Below, in pieces: positions 38,520 to 49,882 of a DNA stretch of 64,000 nt (position 1 is the first letter of the stretch; each line of letters opens with the position of its first letter). The position numbers were made by a program, and so were the translations under genes. This DNA comes from Diadophis punctatus similis (lineage: Eukaryota > Chordata > Lepidosauria > Squamata > Dipsadidae), in contig JALIGW010000003.1 of NCBI GenBank assembly GCA_023053685.1, forward strand, positions 43,036,496-43,100,495, read 5' to 3'. The notes under the pieces were generated by a model that was given only the letters and a program-made list of their open reading frames with translations, searched no databases and was not told the DNA's origin.

Positions 38520-38830
38520 TAACAGTAATAACACTAGTAATAAAAATAATGTAAATGTATATGCTGTCTGACTCTCAATAACTCTGGGCAATACACAACT
38601 ATCAAGTAAATAAAAATAAAATCAATAAAAGCTAAACATTAGTGAATGTAATGTATCTTCCATGCTGAATAGCAGAGCAGGGCCACCTGGCTCTCAGAGG
38701 GAAACTTGCTCCAGAGGTTCCCATGCTGCTACAAAGTAAGTGCAAGTCTTGGATTCCAAGAGATGGCATTATTTAATTGAAGGAACCCAGAGCACGCCAA
38801 CTATGCAGGATTGAATTGTATTTAAATGAA
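38520..38830 (-). mobile_element. L2-like LINE 3' fragment, decayed
   Basis: It parallels the L2-like copy at 12256-12840: GCTGTCTGACTCTCAATAACT near the 3' end, then AACTTGCTCCAGAGGTTCCC, and ATTGAAGGAACCCAGAGCAC, each in the same order. No frame survives. Confidence 0.5.
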
Positions 38831-38883
38831 CTAACCTAATTGGTCATGCCAAGACCAATATGGCGATCAAAACAGGGGATTCT

Positions 38884-39289
38884 GGAAAAACGGAAAAACA
38901 CCAACTGAAGAAGAACTAATAGATAAAATAATGACTTGTGCGGAAATGGACCGATTATCAATGGAAATGAAAGATAAGGACGAGACAGAATACTATAAAA
39001 TTTGGGAGAAATTCTATTATTGGTTAGAAAAGAGAAACAGTCAAAAGAAGTGAAAAATAAGGACAGATGGAGAAAATGGATCGGACAAAAATAACTATAA
39101 ATGAGCGATGTTTGTATAAGATCAAAAATAATGTATTGTAATGTAAATAAGGAAGATATTACTTGTTATAGAATTATTACTGAATGGAAAGACATAACAG
39201 GACAGTCACAATGTGTCCAGGTTTTTAAATGTTTGTTTTATGTTTATGTGTGTGTATTTAAATAAAGAAATTTTATATTTAAAAAAGGG
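38884..39289 (+). pseudogene. L1-type LINE 3' end
   Basis: The plus strand encodes PTEEELIDKIMTCAEMDRLS, EYYKIWEKFYYWLEKRN and a stop near 39050. This is the C-terminal end of L1 ORF2. A short 3' untranslated region with AATAAAG and an A-run follows. GGGGATTCT occurs at 38875-38883 and 39290-39298, a plausible 9-bp target duplication. It is 5'-truncated to about 400 bp. Confidence 0.75.
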
Positions 39290-39298
39290 GGGGATTCT

Positions 39299-40228
39299 CC
39301 AAGAGGATAAAAAAAAATCAAGATGACACTGGTAGAGACATCTGCAGGTGGGTTCATAATGTATATAGAAGAGTCATACCATGCTCTTTTTGTCACTTTC
39401 TTGACTTTTTAAAAAAATTGATAGACCTTATGGACATCTCTGGATTATAGAACACAGTATTCCTTCAGACTACACACTTCTCACAGATTTATATGATGCT
39501 TTATGGATTCATAAATTTGACGGAATAGATGATAATTTCACATAAATAGAAAATATATTGATTTGGTTTGTTTAGGATACCCAGTTCCAAGGAAACTCTG
39601 GGAAATATACAATAAGTCCGATGCATGAATTAAAAACACATTTTAAAAACCCCTCATAATCATCCAGCCAAAACAACACTCTCCAACATAGACCACTTCT
39701 GTGCCTGGCACGACCATGAAAACACAAAGGGGTGATCTGACATTTGAAAAACTGTCCCCAAAAAGGAGAAGACAAGACAAGAAAAGCATTATCCAAACTG
39801 GCTAAAACCTATTCAAGCAACTGAGGCAGCTGACATTTGACATATGCATAGCCAGACACGACAGAAATCTGCAAATTCTTCTGTGGCAAGAGTTGAATTG
39901 AATCCTCAACTAAAAAAAAAAGATAGTTTAAGAAAGCTCAGACATTTCAAGCTCATGAAATGTCTACAACTGGGAGACTTTTATAAACATAAGCAAAGAT
40001 TGGCATGACATTTGCTTCATAACATCATCAGTATTCTTACACATGGCAAGTCATGACCTATAGAACAGAATGTTGGAATAATGAGAGAATTCCATTGCCT
40101 CATTAGGTGATCCAGAGACTTTTTTTCCTTAGCAGTCAAAAACAAAGACGTACGCTTCAGAATGCAAAGTTAACACTGGCTGCTGCAAAAACTGCATCAT
40201 CACATTCAAGTTTTATGGAAGAACATTC
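39299..40228. other. No recognised feature
   Basis: No family or motif recognised. Confidence 0.4.
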
Positions 40229-40236
40229 ATCTTGAT

Positions 40237-40427
40237 CAGCGGTGGGTTGCTCCCAGTTCGGACGGGTTCTTACAACATGTAGCGGCGGCAATGGGAGGCT
40301 CCGCCGACTCGCCCGGGACATTTCTGTGCATGCACAGAAGTGTCATGCATGCGCACAACCACACACACGTGCGAGCACATACATGCATGCGCAAACCGGT
40401 GGTGATCTATTTTAGAACCCACCACTG
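40237..40427. mobile_element. Short non-autonomous hAT element (CAGNGGTGGGTTCC family)
   Basis: Perfect duplication ATCTTGAT at 40229-40236 and 40428-40435. Ends are CAGCGGTGGGTTGC and, read backwards, CAGTGGTGGGTTCT. At 191 bp it is the shortest copy of the family, with a CATGCACAGAAGTGTCATGC stretch inside. Confidence 0.9.
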
Positions 40428-40435
40428 ATCTTGAT

Positions 40436-41784
40436 TGATGTTCCATCAAAATGTAAAAAAGGTACAGAAACAGTCTAAGCGAGGAGTGGGGGAAAACCCT
40501 CTTCACGTATAATCTCAAGGAAGGCATCCAAGTGAAGACAATGGTGGACTAAGACATCTCCAAAAGAATGGAAACAACAGTTGGGTGACAAGGTCAGGCC
40601 AGCAGAGTCTTTTTGGATAAGGCGAGGCCAAGAGATCACCACTTGTGCTCTGTAAGGCTGTGGACACCTACAGGATTTGTGGTTGGCTTGTGAGTTTGAA
40701 CAACCAGGAGCCATGGAAGTGTCATTGAACTCTCAGCCGCAGCAGAGTCTTTAAGGACACTGGGTTCATTTAAAATGTCATTTTCTTAATCCCATTTGGA
40801 TTATAATTATTTTAAAGCTAAATGAAGTCTTCAGAAAAGCAGAACAATAAATCACCCCATGAGTGAGCATTTGTTCCATATTAAAGAAAGGAGTAAAATA
40901 GCAATTTAAAGAATTTAAAATCACCAGCAAAAAGTTGACAAGAACATTTTAAACAGATTAAGGGGACAATCAATCTTTAAAAAAATATTTTTGTGAAAGT
41001 TTTTTTTAAAAATTAAATAATACAAACCTTTGTGAGAAGACAGATTGTTTAGAGTTTTAGTGAAGAGGAGACTGATGAACTCTGCAAAATAAAAAGGAAA
41101 CCTGAGACAGACCATGTGATTAGAAAACTACAAGCTAAATGCATCCATGGCTAAAAACATCCATTAGTATCTCTCAGATATGTTATCATTGTTATTGTTC
41201 TGAATTACACCAAGCTTTCCCAACCCTGTTCATCAAATCCTTTCAATTAGCATTTTGGCTTGCTCTTTTTTCCTTTTCCTTTTCCTTTGTATATGCAAGT
41301 ATGCCTCCTATCTTAACAGAGAAACTCTTATTTTAGGAACTGTCTCCTTTAGAAATATCTCAAGCAGGATCCCTCCAACTGCTGTGTAACTCACTCTAAG
41401 CAAATCTGCTGCCAAGTCAACCTGTCCATTGCAAGAGGTGAGGGATTTAAGATATAATTAACCTCTCTCCTTCGGTATCCAATAAGGGGAAAAAATAACT
41501 TCTAGCTTTGAACAATGAGAACAAATTTATATTACTGCTGTACAATACTTGGATTAGAAAATCAAGGATCAGTAAGGATCAGATAGGTGCAAAAGTAACT
41601 TTAAACAACAGAAAGCAGCTGTACTCAATGAAGTGAATCTTCTTGTTTCCTGCAAAGACAGTTTTCAGCTAACAGTTTTTGGGCATTAGACTGATTAGTC
41701 TTAAACATGCAGTACATTATAAAAGTATCTATTTAAACAGATCAGCTCTTCCCCTCTTTGTTGCAAAATGTCCTGAGCAATAGC
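40436..41784. other. No recognised feature
   Basis: No family, motif or credible frame was recognised. Confidence 0.4.
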
Positions 41785-42009
41785 TCTGGGAGCCAGAATG
41801 GGATGACTTGCCATGGCCAACTTGCTGCAGCCAACTCATCGTGGCCAACTCATCAGGACCAACTCACCATGGCCAACTCACTGTGGGATTCCACCATTTA
41901 TTTGATATTAGTGTAACTCTTGTCCCACAGCGAGTTGTCCCACGATGAGTTGACCATGGTAAGTTGACTGTGGTGAATTGGCCATGGTGAATTGTCCTAG
42001 ACCCCTGGG
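41785..42009. mobile_element. Foldback element built from 14-bp repeats, copy B
   Basis: The left arm (41815-41886) has five consecutive 14-bp units with a consensus near GCCAACTCACCATG. The right arm (41931-41999) has five inverted units (CGAGTTGTCCCACG, TGGTGAATTGGCC and similar). A spacer of about 45 bp (41887-41930) separates them. The right end read backwards is CCAGGGGTCTAGGAC; the left end CTCTGGGAGCCAGAATGGGA is its decayed partner. There is no coding capacity. Confidence 0.7.
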
Positions 42010-42650
42010 AGAAGTTCAGCAGCTTCTCTTGCTTTGTCCTTGGTACTTGTCACTTCTGGGTCTACATTCCTCAGGTCTGGTTTGTTTCTCTTCCCCTTTT
42101 GGTTACTTACAAGAATAGAATCCCAGTTGGGGAAAATGCTACAGTGAAAAAGATTTGTGTTCTCTTCTCTCGTACTGTTTCACAAATAACTTAAAGTCTG
42201 GGCCCTTCTCTATGGTAGATGTAGATTGACCCCAATGCCAAAACTCACTGCAAATGAAGCCAGCTTAAAAAAAAAAACGCTGTCTGAATTTTAAGAGTTC
42301 TTCAGCTTTGGCAGCAACATTTACCAGGTGTTCAGTCTGGATGACAGTTGTTTTGGTTTCTGAATGGTTCTTTACTTTTCACCCCTGTAATGAGAAAACT
42401 CCAGTCACTTTCCATTTGTAGGAAGTTAGCACCCACCCCTCTTCTAGAGGAATGAAATATCCTAGGAAATATTGAAAAAGGAAGAATATGTTTCCCTGAA
42501 TGAGGAAAGGAGAAACATGTTTTAAATACAAAGCAGCTTCCTGCAGCTCCCTGCCCCCCCTTCAGCTCCAGGGTGATGGGATTAAGACCTTCACCTTTAG
42601 GACATGATAGGATTAGCCCTCTACCACATAGCACCTGGAAATTACCAGTA
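42010..42650. other. No recognised feature
   Basis: Unremarkable. A 107-codon minus-strand frame at 42332-42655 shows no motif. Confidence 0.4.
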
Positions 42651-42654
42651 CTCA

Positions 42655-42988
42655 AACAAACTTGGGAGACAGCCTAAAAGGCTAGCTAAGACCCCCACCC
42701 CAGGGGGGTCTGACCACTAATCGGAGTGCATTACATACACAGGAACAGGAAACTAAGAGGTGGGGCCCAACAGAGGTCATAAAACCAAGGGACTCAGCAT
42801 CTTTTCCTCCCTTTTTCTCTGGACCCAACATCTGGAAGCATGTGATCCACCTTTTCTGTTCAGGAGCTCATGCCATGTGCTCCTGTCCACCATATTAAAC
42901 CTTCTTTCCAAGCAACTTCCATGAATCCAGTGTCTTTTTCCCCACTTGGAACTGAACCCAGAAGAATATTCCTTACAACACATTGTTA
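42655..42988 (+). mobile_element. Possible LTR fragment
   Basis: Order of elements: CATAAAACC (TATA-like, about 42779), ATTAAA (about 42893) as a possible polyadenylation signal, and an end CTTACAACA. This matches an LTR layout (U3-R-U5), but the left end and any target duplication could not be found. Low confidence. Confidence 0.28.
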
Positions 42989-43437
42989 GGGCTTTGAGGG
43001 AATGTGGTTTACATTGATAGACTCTTTGTAGGAAGAAAGAAAAGGAGACTGTTTCAGTTGCCAACTGGTGAACCTATTGTTAATAAAAAGAAAATCAGAA
43101 TTTCCCCAGTTCATCTCTCTATTTCTATTAATCTTATATCACTGATTATTTTACTTCCTTTGCTTTTTCAAGTTACAAACCTATGAACTAAAACTTCCCA
43201 GGCTAACTTCCTTATTTCTCCAAACAAACTTTTGCCAGTTTATACAGTACCAACTTTAATTCCTTGAATCATTTCATAATTCTGCTGTTCTGGGTCATGT
43301 AGGCAAATATTCTTTTGCTTCTTGAGCTCACAGGCCTTGCTTTAATAACATCTAGCAGTTTATACCAACATCTGACAAAAATAATAGTTTTATCCTGGTT
43401 TGAATATTTTCTGCAGATCATGTGTGTTTTGTTATAC

Positions 43438-43580
43438 ATAGTGAGAGCCAGGTATGGCGGTTGGATGACTTTGGGTCAGTTACTCTCTTTCAGTTTTATG
43501 AAACAGGCAATGACAAATTACCTCTGAAAATGTTACCAAGAAAACTGCAGGGACTGACTTGAAGGCACATTCACATACAT
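43438..43580 (+). mobile_element. tRNA-derived SINE, diverged (Sauria-like)
   Basis: GAGAGCCAGGTATGGCGG, TGACTTTGGGTCAGTTACTC, CAATGACAAATTACCTCTGA and AGAAAACTGCAGGGACTGAC follow the order of 37325-37546. The end CTTGAAGGCACATTCACATA is the usual Bov-B-like tail. Confidence 0.6.
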
Positions 43581-43589
43581 AAAAACCCA

Positions 43590-43690
43590 AAGGTGCTTTT
43601 TCAAGAGTCAACTGGACTTTTTCTTTGTTTTTCCTTAAAGATGTTTCACTTCTCATCCAAGAAGCTTCTTTAGTTCTGAACTGAAGAATC
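43590..43690 (-). repeat. Penelope-type 3' fragment with GATGAG/GAAAC motif
   Basis: On the minus strand the sequence AAGCTTCTTGGATGAGAAG, then TGAAACATCTTTAAGG, and AAGTCCAGTTGACTCTTG is a motif common downstream of Penelope-like endonucleases. It resembles a reduced hammerhead core. This identification is tentative. Confidence 0.4.
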
Positions 43691-44008
43691 CTTTTTTTAA
43701 AACTTTCAAGTGAGTGAAGTCATACTTTCTAAAAAAAAAAAAAAGACAGTGAAACGGGATGAGGAGGTAATATTTTCACAATACCTTTCAACTTCTAAAA
43801 GACGTGGCACAGAAATTCAGCAGGGAGCTGCCCTTTATTTTACTGAAGATATGGATCATGCAGACAATCTCTAAACAAGAAGATGCTCGCTACTAATTTT
43901 AATAGCTCTCAGGAATTTGAAATGAAGGTTAGCAAGAATTACAGGAGATAATGGATCTTTTCCACATGGGTGGAGGTGTAACACTGTTGCTGCTGCAGAC
44001 TAGCAAAT

Positions 44009-44233
44009 TGTTACGTACTGACGTACGGATATAAATTTGCATAGCCGACACTGATTGGCTACTCTAGCGGCGGCAGAAATAAACTGCTGTCAATGGCTAG
44101 CAGGCTTCAGGGAAGCCCTTAAAGGTGGCTTCCCTGCAGCCTGCCGGCAGTCCGTATTAGTTCTAGCTAATAGACAATAAAGGTGCTGAACTGTTCCTAC
44201 ATCTCGACTCTTCATTCCCACGTGAATCTAACA
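44009..44233 (+). mobile_element. Solo LTR, family 2
   Basis: It runs TGTTACGTACTG ... GAATCTAACA, with TG...CA ends and an exact 5-bp target duplication CAAAT at 44004-44008 and 44234-44238. Internal signals include TGATTGGCTA (CCAAT-type box) and CAATAAAGGTGC (polyadenylation signal) about 45 bp before the end. At 225 bp it is short for a solo LTR. No internal genes remain. A related-looking LTR is at 51543-51794. Confidence 0.82.
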
Positions 44234-44238
44234 CAAAT

Positions 44239-45926
44239 GGTCTTAATACCAAAGTCCTTGAAGCAATGGTGTTTGTTTTTGTTTCATTATGTTTGAAATA
44301 AAAAAATAGCATTTCTGATTGCAATGTCAAATTACTCAAGCTATATCCAATAAATGAGCCATCAGAGGTAAAAATGAAAGCAATTCCGCAGTCGATATAA
44401 TGAAGCACAACTTAAATAAATAACTGTTGAATGACAATAATTGTAAATTGACACTATTTCCTCTACTGAAAACATGTGGTTAAGCTTTCTTTTCATTAAT
44501 TCAGACCAGAGGCTTTGGTAAAAAAGAGAACTTTTGAAAGCAAACCTCTGTTAGAATTATATGACTACAGCTGGTAATTTTTTACAAGAACCCCACAGAT
44601 ATTTTGCCTGAAAATAATGCTTATCTATGAGCAGTTTCCTTGAAGAAACTTTTCTTTGGGGAACCTCTGACCACTCTCAATCCATGTGAGAGTTACTGCT
44701 GTGCTTACGGCCAATGTTATACAATGTCAAGAGCACTGAGTTCTGCCCAGGACCTACAAGCAGTTGCTGAAGAAATAAAGGCATGAGTAAATTGGTCCCA
44801 CAGCAATTCCACCCTAAGTTAGTTTACAACTCCAAGAACAAACTTGCATCAAAACTCCTTATATTTTGTTTTTAAACAAATGTGTCCCAGGAAGATCTCT
44901 CGGGGAAGTGTGATCTATTTTGTATAAAGATATCAGCAGAAGCTTTGTTACCGAATATCATACAGTTCGTAAATAAAACTGTATCATCTTAGGCATGGAC
45001 TCCCCCCACCCCACTGCCATGAAGCTTCCTGATGACTCTGGAATATTCTTTCTGCTTCTAACCTCCCTCCCAGTGTATGTGATTTTTTTATTAAAAAAAT
45101 AGGAGTTTGAAAGTGGTTTGAGTGTAACAAATACACAAAGAAGGGGAGGGTCTTCTATCTTGTTTAGAGAGTTAGGTTCTTCATTTTTCTTTTCAGAGAG
45201 AGAGGAGGGTGGAGTACTTAAAAATCAATTCTCAGCTCTGATATCATGAAATATAGCATTTCATTTCCACCCCCCCTCATAAGGATAATCACCACAAGTC
45301 ACAAAGATAAGGTAACGAATAGCCTAGGAATTGTATCTGAGGTTTTCTGTTTGGAAATAGCAAGTGGACTAGAACATCTTTCAGAGTATTGTATTGTTAT
45401 TTCAAAGTTTCAGCAGGATCCCCTTGAGAAACCCAAGTTAACTTTGAAATCCCTTAAATTGAAATAGTGTCTCCGATTTCCATTTTTCACCAGCAAAAGG
45501 GCTTCTAGTTTTCTGCCTTGTTTTCAGACTGCATCAGAATTTTTAAATAATTTATTCTTGTTTGCTTTATTAGGAGGTAACAGAGTTGGCTTTAAAAACT
45601 TCTTTCACATTTGTCTATCCCTCTGAACTCTTTATGCTCTCTGATTTGATATCTGTTCTCTAGATGGGAGAAAGTCTTCTGATATGCCTTTCCTTGAAAC
45701 GGAATTGAAGCATGAGTAAGTAGAGAAGTTAGAAGACCCCGAAGATTTGACAGCAGGTGTTCATACTCACTCTTTGGAAGTGCAACAGTCTCATACCCAC
45801 TCATAAGAATTGCGGGATGAGGGAGGGGGGACTTTCTTTGTCATCCAATGAAATGAGAAGGCTGAGGAGGAGGAAGAATACATTTACCAAGAACGGTAAA
45901 TATTTGTAACTCAGGGCTGAAATGAG
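44239..45926. other. No recognised feature
   Basis: About 1.7 kb without a nameable repeat, motif or frame. Confidence 0.4.
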
Positions 45927-45960
45927 GGCTCCTTGGTGCTCTCTCAGTTTGACTGTTTTC

Positions 45961-46746
45961 TTTCTTTCTTTCTTTTTTGTAATTTTTTTATTTTTTCTCC
46001 ATAATTTCCATACACATGTCAATACATATACCTTACAATCAGTGGTGGGTTCCTACCGGTGCTGTGTGGAGCTCAGCTCCGGTAGGAGCCCGGCGATGAT
46101 GTCATTTTCTGGCGCTTCTCCGCGTCCTGAGCTGTCGGGGAAAAAGCCCTCCCACCCGCCCTTGTTTCAATACGGACCTTTATTCTTCCTCCGAAGCACA
46201 GCTGAGCAGCTCCTCAGCTGTGTTTCGTCTTGTAATGTCGTCCTAAGCATGCGCGGAAGTGAAATTGCCTGATGGAACGTGAGTTCACTTCTGCGCATGC
46301 TCGCGATGCGCACCAGTAGCGAAAATAACTGCAACCCTCTGCTGCTTACAATATCATTTCATCCAATTATACATTTCATCTAATCAGTCATGGTCAATAT
46401 TCTATTTTGCACCTATTTTGTACAACTACTCATCAGTCTGTCTTCCCTCATATCTTAATACTCCCCTCCCTCTAACTCCATCTCCTCCTTCTACCTTCTT
46501 ACTCCTTCTCTCCCCTCACCTACTTCCCTCCACTCCTTCTCTTCTCCCTACTTTTCTACTTCCTCTCTTCTCTCTCTTTTCTTTTCCCTGAGTGATTCTT
46601 ATTATCATTCCTCTCATATTTAACAGACTGATAACATATTCCATTCCTTTTAAAATTCTTGGTGCCTCTTCTAAATTCATTATTTTTATATCTTTTCTAT
46701 ACATATAATTCTTTATTCTAGGTATATGTTTTTGCTCTAATGCTGC
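45961..46746 (-). mobile_element. L1-like LINE 3' fragment nested in the palindromic repeat
   Basis: It is flanked by an 18-bp target duplication with two mismatches (45943-45960 and 46747-46764, CTCAGYTTGACTGTTKTC). The left edge is a T-rich, TTTC-repeat tract, meaning a poly(A)-type tail on the minus strand. The minus strand encodes EAALEQKHIPRIKNYMYRKD at the far end, which then degenerates into a purine-rich 3' untranslated region. The L1 assignment rests on the long poly(A) and the long target duplication. A hAT element (46040-46344) lies inside it. Confidence 0.6.
46040..46344. mobile_element. Non-autonomous hAT element (CAGNGGTGGGTTCC family), doubly nested
   Basis: Perfect duplication CTTACAAT at 46032-46039 and 46345-46352. 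The left end is CAGTGGTGGGTTCC; the right end CAACCCTCTGCTG is a mutated partner. The interior includes GAGCTCAGCTCCGGTAGGAGC and a CACAGCTGAGCAGCTCCTCA palindromic stretch. It sits inside the L1-like fragment at 45961-46746. Confidence 0.9.
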
Positions 46747-46909
46747 CTCAGCTTGACTGTTGTCTTGCAGATGTTTCACTACCCAGTGATGTTACCTAGT
46801 TTGGGTAATGAAACATCTGCAAGAAAACAACCAAGCTCAGAGAACACCAAGGACCCCTCAAGAATACATTTTGAGTAAATATGTTTCTACTAGTCATGGC
46901 TACTGCTAG

Positions 46910-47170
46910 AATATCAGGTAGAAGATATGGCTAGAGGGGCCTTCTTGTAGCTGCAGCTGGCACATCAATTGCAACCCTATCTGATGCAGGAGGACCTGGC
47001 AACTACTGCAATGTGCTTTACATAAGGATGCCTTTACAAACTGTTCGGAGGTGCAGTTGGTCCACAAATGCAATGGACCACATATTTACTAGCTTCCAGA
47101 GCTAGGAGGAAAAAAAAATCCACCATGCTTTGAAAGCACTGAGATGTTTCCTAATTCCTTGTTTCTGGAT
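46910..47170 (+). pseudogene. L2-like LINE fragment, reverse transcriptase C-terminal region
   Basis: The sequence ACTACTGCAATGTGCTTTAC, then CTGTTCGGAGGTGCAGTTGG, is the characteristic L2-type CNALY...LQLVQ segment in decayed form. Stops and frameshifts interrupt it, and only about 70 codons are recognisable. Confidence 0.42.
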
Positions 47171-47174
47171 ACAA

Positions 47175-47345
47175 TTTGACATCACCCCATTCCTAAGAGG
47201 TTTGTAAGGGGCGTGCATAAGCGCACCAATGTGCCTACCGTCCCTGTCCTACTGTCCCCATTTATTCGTATCCATTTCCTGTATTCACAATCATGTTTAT
47301 ACTTATATCTGTTAAGCTTGACAAAAATAATTAAATAAATAAAAT
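47175..47345 (+). mobile_element. CR1-type LINE extreme 3' end
   Basis: CATCACCCCATTCCTAAGAG, GTGCGCCTACCG-type block (GTGCCTACCGTCCCTGTCC) and AAGCTTGACAAAAATAATTA match the 3' end at 23870-24375. The AAAT tail is short here. Confidence 0.75.
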
Positions 47346-47589
47346 AAAAATAAAGAAATTTAAAGTGCTGGTTTTGACCTATGACAGGTTCAGTTTTGGC
47401 ACATTAATATTTGCAGGACTGTCTGCTCCAACCAAAGTTGGACAAATTATTAGCTCCTGGTGGTTGCACCTTTCTGGGAAGTAAAAGGGAAGGTGAAGTT
47501 GGAAGGTTCTGCTTTTCTGTGACAAGTGTGTCACCATGGAATAACATCTCCTTGTTGGTTTTCAGAAAATTAGTGAAAACTGAAATATT

Positions 47590-47957
47590 TCAGAGGACAG
47601 AAAAAAGGGAAACACTTTGCGCGCGCGCTCGTCTGGGCCACGATCAGGAAGAGGAATTGCCCAGGGGGCATGTGTGCCACAAAAAATTAACTTTAGGTTT
47701 TCAGTGTGTGCATGCGCGCCGGCCGCCAAGTGTTCCAGTTACTGCTGTACATACGCACATGCCGATCAGCTGGCCAGTGCGCCTGCGCATGACAGAAAAT
47801 GGAAGACCAGCTCTTCCAGTTTCCAGCACTGCCACACACACAAAGGCCAGCTGGTTGCGCTCTAGAAACTCGAAAGAGGAATGGCTGATGCCGTGCGTGC
47901 CAGGCGAAATGGCTCTGCGTGCTACTTGGGCACGCGTGCCATAGGTTCGCCATCACG
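47590..47957 (-). mobile_element. Non-autonomous hAT element (CAGTGATGGCGAACCT family), copy 2
   Basis: The right end GCACGCGTGCCATAGGTTCG, then CCATCACGG, matches the start of copy 1 reversed. The interior is GC-rich with CATGCGCGCC and GCGCCTGCGCATG stretches. The left end has decayed, and the target duplication is not clear. Long frames across it are compositional artefacts. Confidence 0.72.
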
Positions 47958-47959
47958 GA

Positions 47960-48639
47960 TATATAGCATTCAAATATTAACTTCCTGTGATTGTGGAAGC
48001 TCCCATTTAACCAATATGGCTACTCTCCTGAGAATTCTGGCCTAACTGTATCTCTTTATTTCAAATTTTATGAAAATGTGCTTTATGTTGCCTAGAGTAA
48101 AGATGCTATCAAGTTCAGTGGACTTCCTGCCTCCCCCTTAACCTGCCCCAGTGCTTTATCATTTCTTGAACTGAAACATGTTCCAGCCACCTGGATTATT
48201 TATTATTATGGAATTCAGGATGTTATCCAAGCTAATTTAGATTTATTGAGACTCCTGCTTCTTTGACTTCAGGTTATAGAATGAGCTCATAAAAATTATA
48301 TGGCATCATTTAGGCTATGGCTAGCCACATAAGACTTACAAACTACAGAATTTGCTCCCTGGGGTGCTATGCTTGGCCCCCAACTCCCCAGAACACACAA
48401 AATCTTTCTCCAAGCTTTTAATTGGTAATCATTCTAATGACAGGACTTAATTTTGGTTTTATTGTAATGATCTTTTCTATGCTTGTAATCCCCCCCCCAT
48501 TACTGTAGCCTGTTTTCAATGTTGGAATCAACAGAAAAGTAGAGCATGCATTCAGTAATACAGAAATAAAATTGCCCTCTTATTTGTCTAAAATCTTACT
48601 GAAGTCATTTGTCTAGAATCCAATTACACACCTTCTTTC
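47960..48639. other. No recognised feature
   Basis: No repeat family or frame recognised. A C-run lies near 48490. Confidence 0.4.
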
Positions 48640-48889
48640 TTGGCTTTTCCCTGGACTTCCTGCTTTAACTCTGAAAGGCAGTAAGAAAGCATATCCTTTC
48701 AGGCTCGTTTTATAATGGAGGAGGATTCCCCCCCTCCTCCTGTTTAGTAATGTTGAAAACTCCATACTGTCTTGCAAGCAGCATTTAGAAATTCATCACT
48801 GGAAGGAGGAGAAGCTAGAACTGCTAAGCAACAGTATGTTGCTTCATCTACTGAAAAGAGAACACCATTTTCTCAGGGAAAATCTTGCT

Positions 48890-49330
48890 ATATATGTAGC
48901 AGAGGACTGAGATGCAAATAAATTCCAGCTCCCTGAAATCTGCTGGGGAAAAAAATTGCTTTCATTCCATCACTTCTGCTTTCTTTCACTTTCACTCTCT
49001 CACTTTCCCCTTTGCCACCAGCACCAAGCTCCAGTCTGGACTCTCTGGCTGCTGGCAAATTGTTTTCTGATGGCTGACTCAGTATAACTGAACTCAATTT
49101 GCCTTTCAAAAGCAGCTAATAGTCGCATTAAAAAATCCATTTTCACTTGTGATTGAATTTGACTGAGGCTCAATCAATAAACTGTATGGAGCAGACGTTA
49201 CCAGGGTAACTGTGTAAGTGAACATGGTTGGTTTAATCTCTTTGTACTTGTGGTTCTGCTGAAATTGGTGACTGCTATCAAAGCTCCACTAGAACTCAAG
49301 CAGGTTGTTATCAAGTCATGTAGATCATGA
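48890..49330. promoter_or_regulatory. Candidate enhancer-like block with an RFX X-box
   Basis: A repeat-free block with a perfect palindromic X-box, GTTACCAGGGTAAC (49197-49210), which fits the RFX consensus. It also has an AP-1/MARE-like TGACTCA (49075-49081) and a CAATCAATAAA PBX/HOX-type site (49171-49181). Motifs are seen; function and conservation are inferred. Confidence 0.35.
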
Positions 49331-49532
49331 ATCCATGGCATAACTAATCCTAACTGTGGAAAAGAAATGAGAGAGGGAGCCAGTGTGGTTTGTGGTCAGC
49401 AATACTGCTTTTTATGTGTAATTTATCTAACAACACTTCTTGGATCAAACAGTTTAATTCCTTTTTGTATAGGCTAAAGTAAACTGTCCTCTCAAGACAA
49501 AAACATTTTAGTAGCAGCTAATAAGCCACATA

Positions 49533-49882
49533 GGAGAGACGCGATGGCTCAGTGGTTAAGACACTGAGCTTGTCGATCAAAAGGTTGGCAGTTCAGCAGT
49601 TCAAATCCCTAGTGCTGCATAATGGGGTGAGCTCCCGTTACTTGTCCCAGCTTCTGCCAACCTACCAGTTTGAAAGCAGATAAAAAATGCAAGTAGAAAA
49701 CCTTTGGTGGGAAGGTAACAGAGTTCCGTGCGCCTTTGGCGTTGGGTCATGCCGGCCACATGAGCATGGAGACGTCTTCGAACAGAGCTGGCTCTTCGGC
49801 TTTGAAACAGAGATGAGCACTGCCCCCTAGAGTCGGAAATGACTAGCACATAGATGCAAGGGGAACCTTTACTTTTACCTTT
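49533..49882 (+). mobile_element. Sauria-type SINE (tRNA head, Bov-B-like tail), young copy
   Basis: A box GATGGCTCAGTGGTTAAGAC and B box CAGTTCAAATCCC head a body of about 350 bp. The tail, CCCTAGAGTCGGAAATGACT, is close to the Bov-B 3' end, so it was mobilised by that LINE. A 14-bp exact duplication TAATAAGCCACATA flanks it (49519-49532 and 49883-49896). It ends in CTTTACTTTTACCTTT. The intact duplication argues for recent insertion. Confidence 0.9.

Larger units (their letters stand above)
45927..46856. repeat. Palindromic repeat (family of 30961-31101), split by nested insertions
   Basis: The left piece (45927-45960) begins GGGCTCCTTGGTGCTCTCTC. The right piece (46747-46856) completes it: CTTGCAGATGTTTCACTACC, GTTACCTAGTTTGGGTAATGA, AACATCTGCAAGAAAACAAC, CAAGCTCAGAGAACACCAAG. 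The palindrome is nearly perfect once the insertion is removed. In the centre CTGATGA has decayed, but the TTACC/GGTAA stem and GAAAC remain (about 46787-46814). Confidence 0.65.

Noticed and set aside
47411..47944. 177-codon plus-strand frame
   Set aside because: It runs from unrelated flank into a GC-rich hAT element, with no motif and no conserved start.
49533..49620. Possible tRNA genes at SINE heads
   Set aside because: A and B boxes are present, but the sequences do not continue as a cloverleaf and the 3' parts are SINE bodies.
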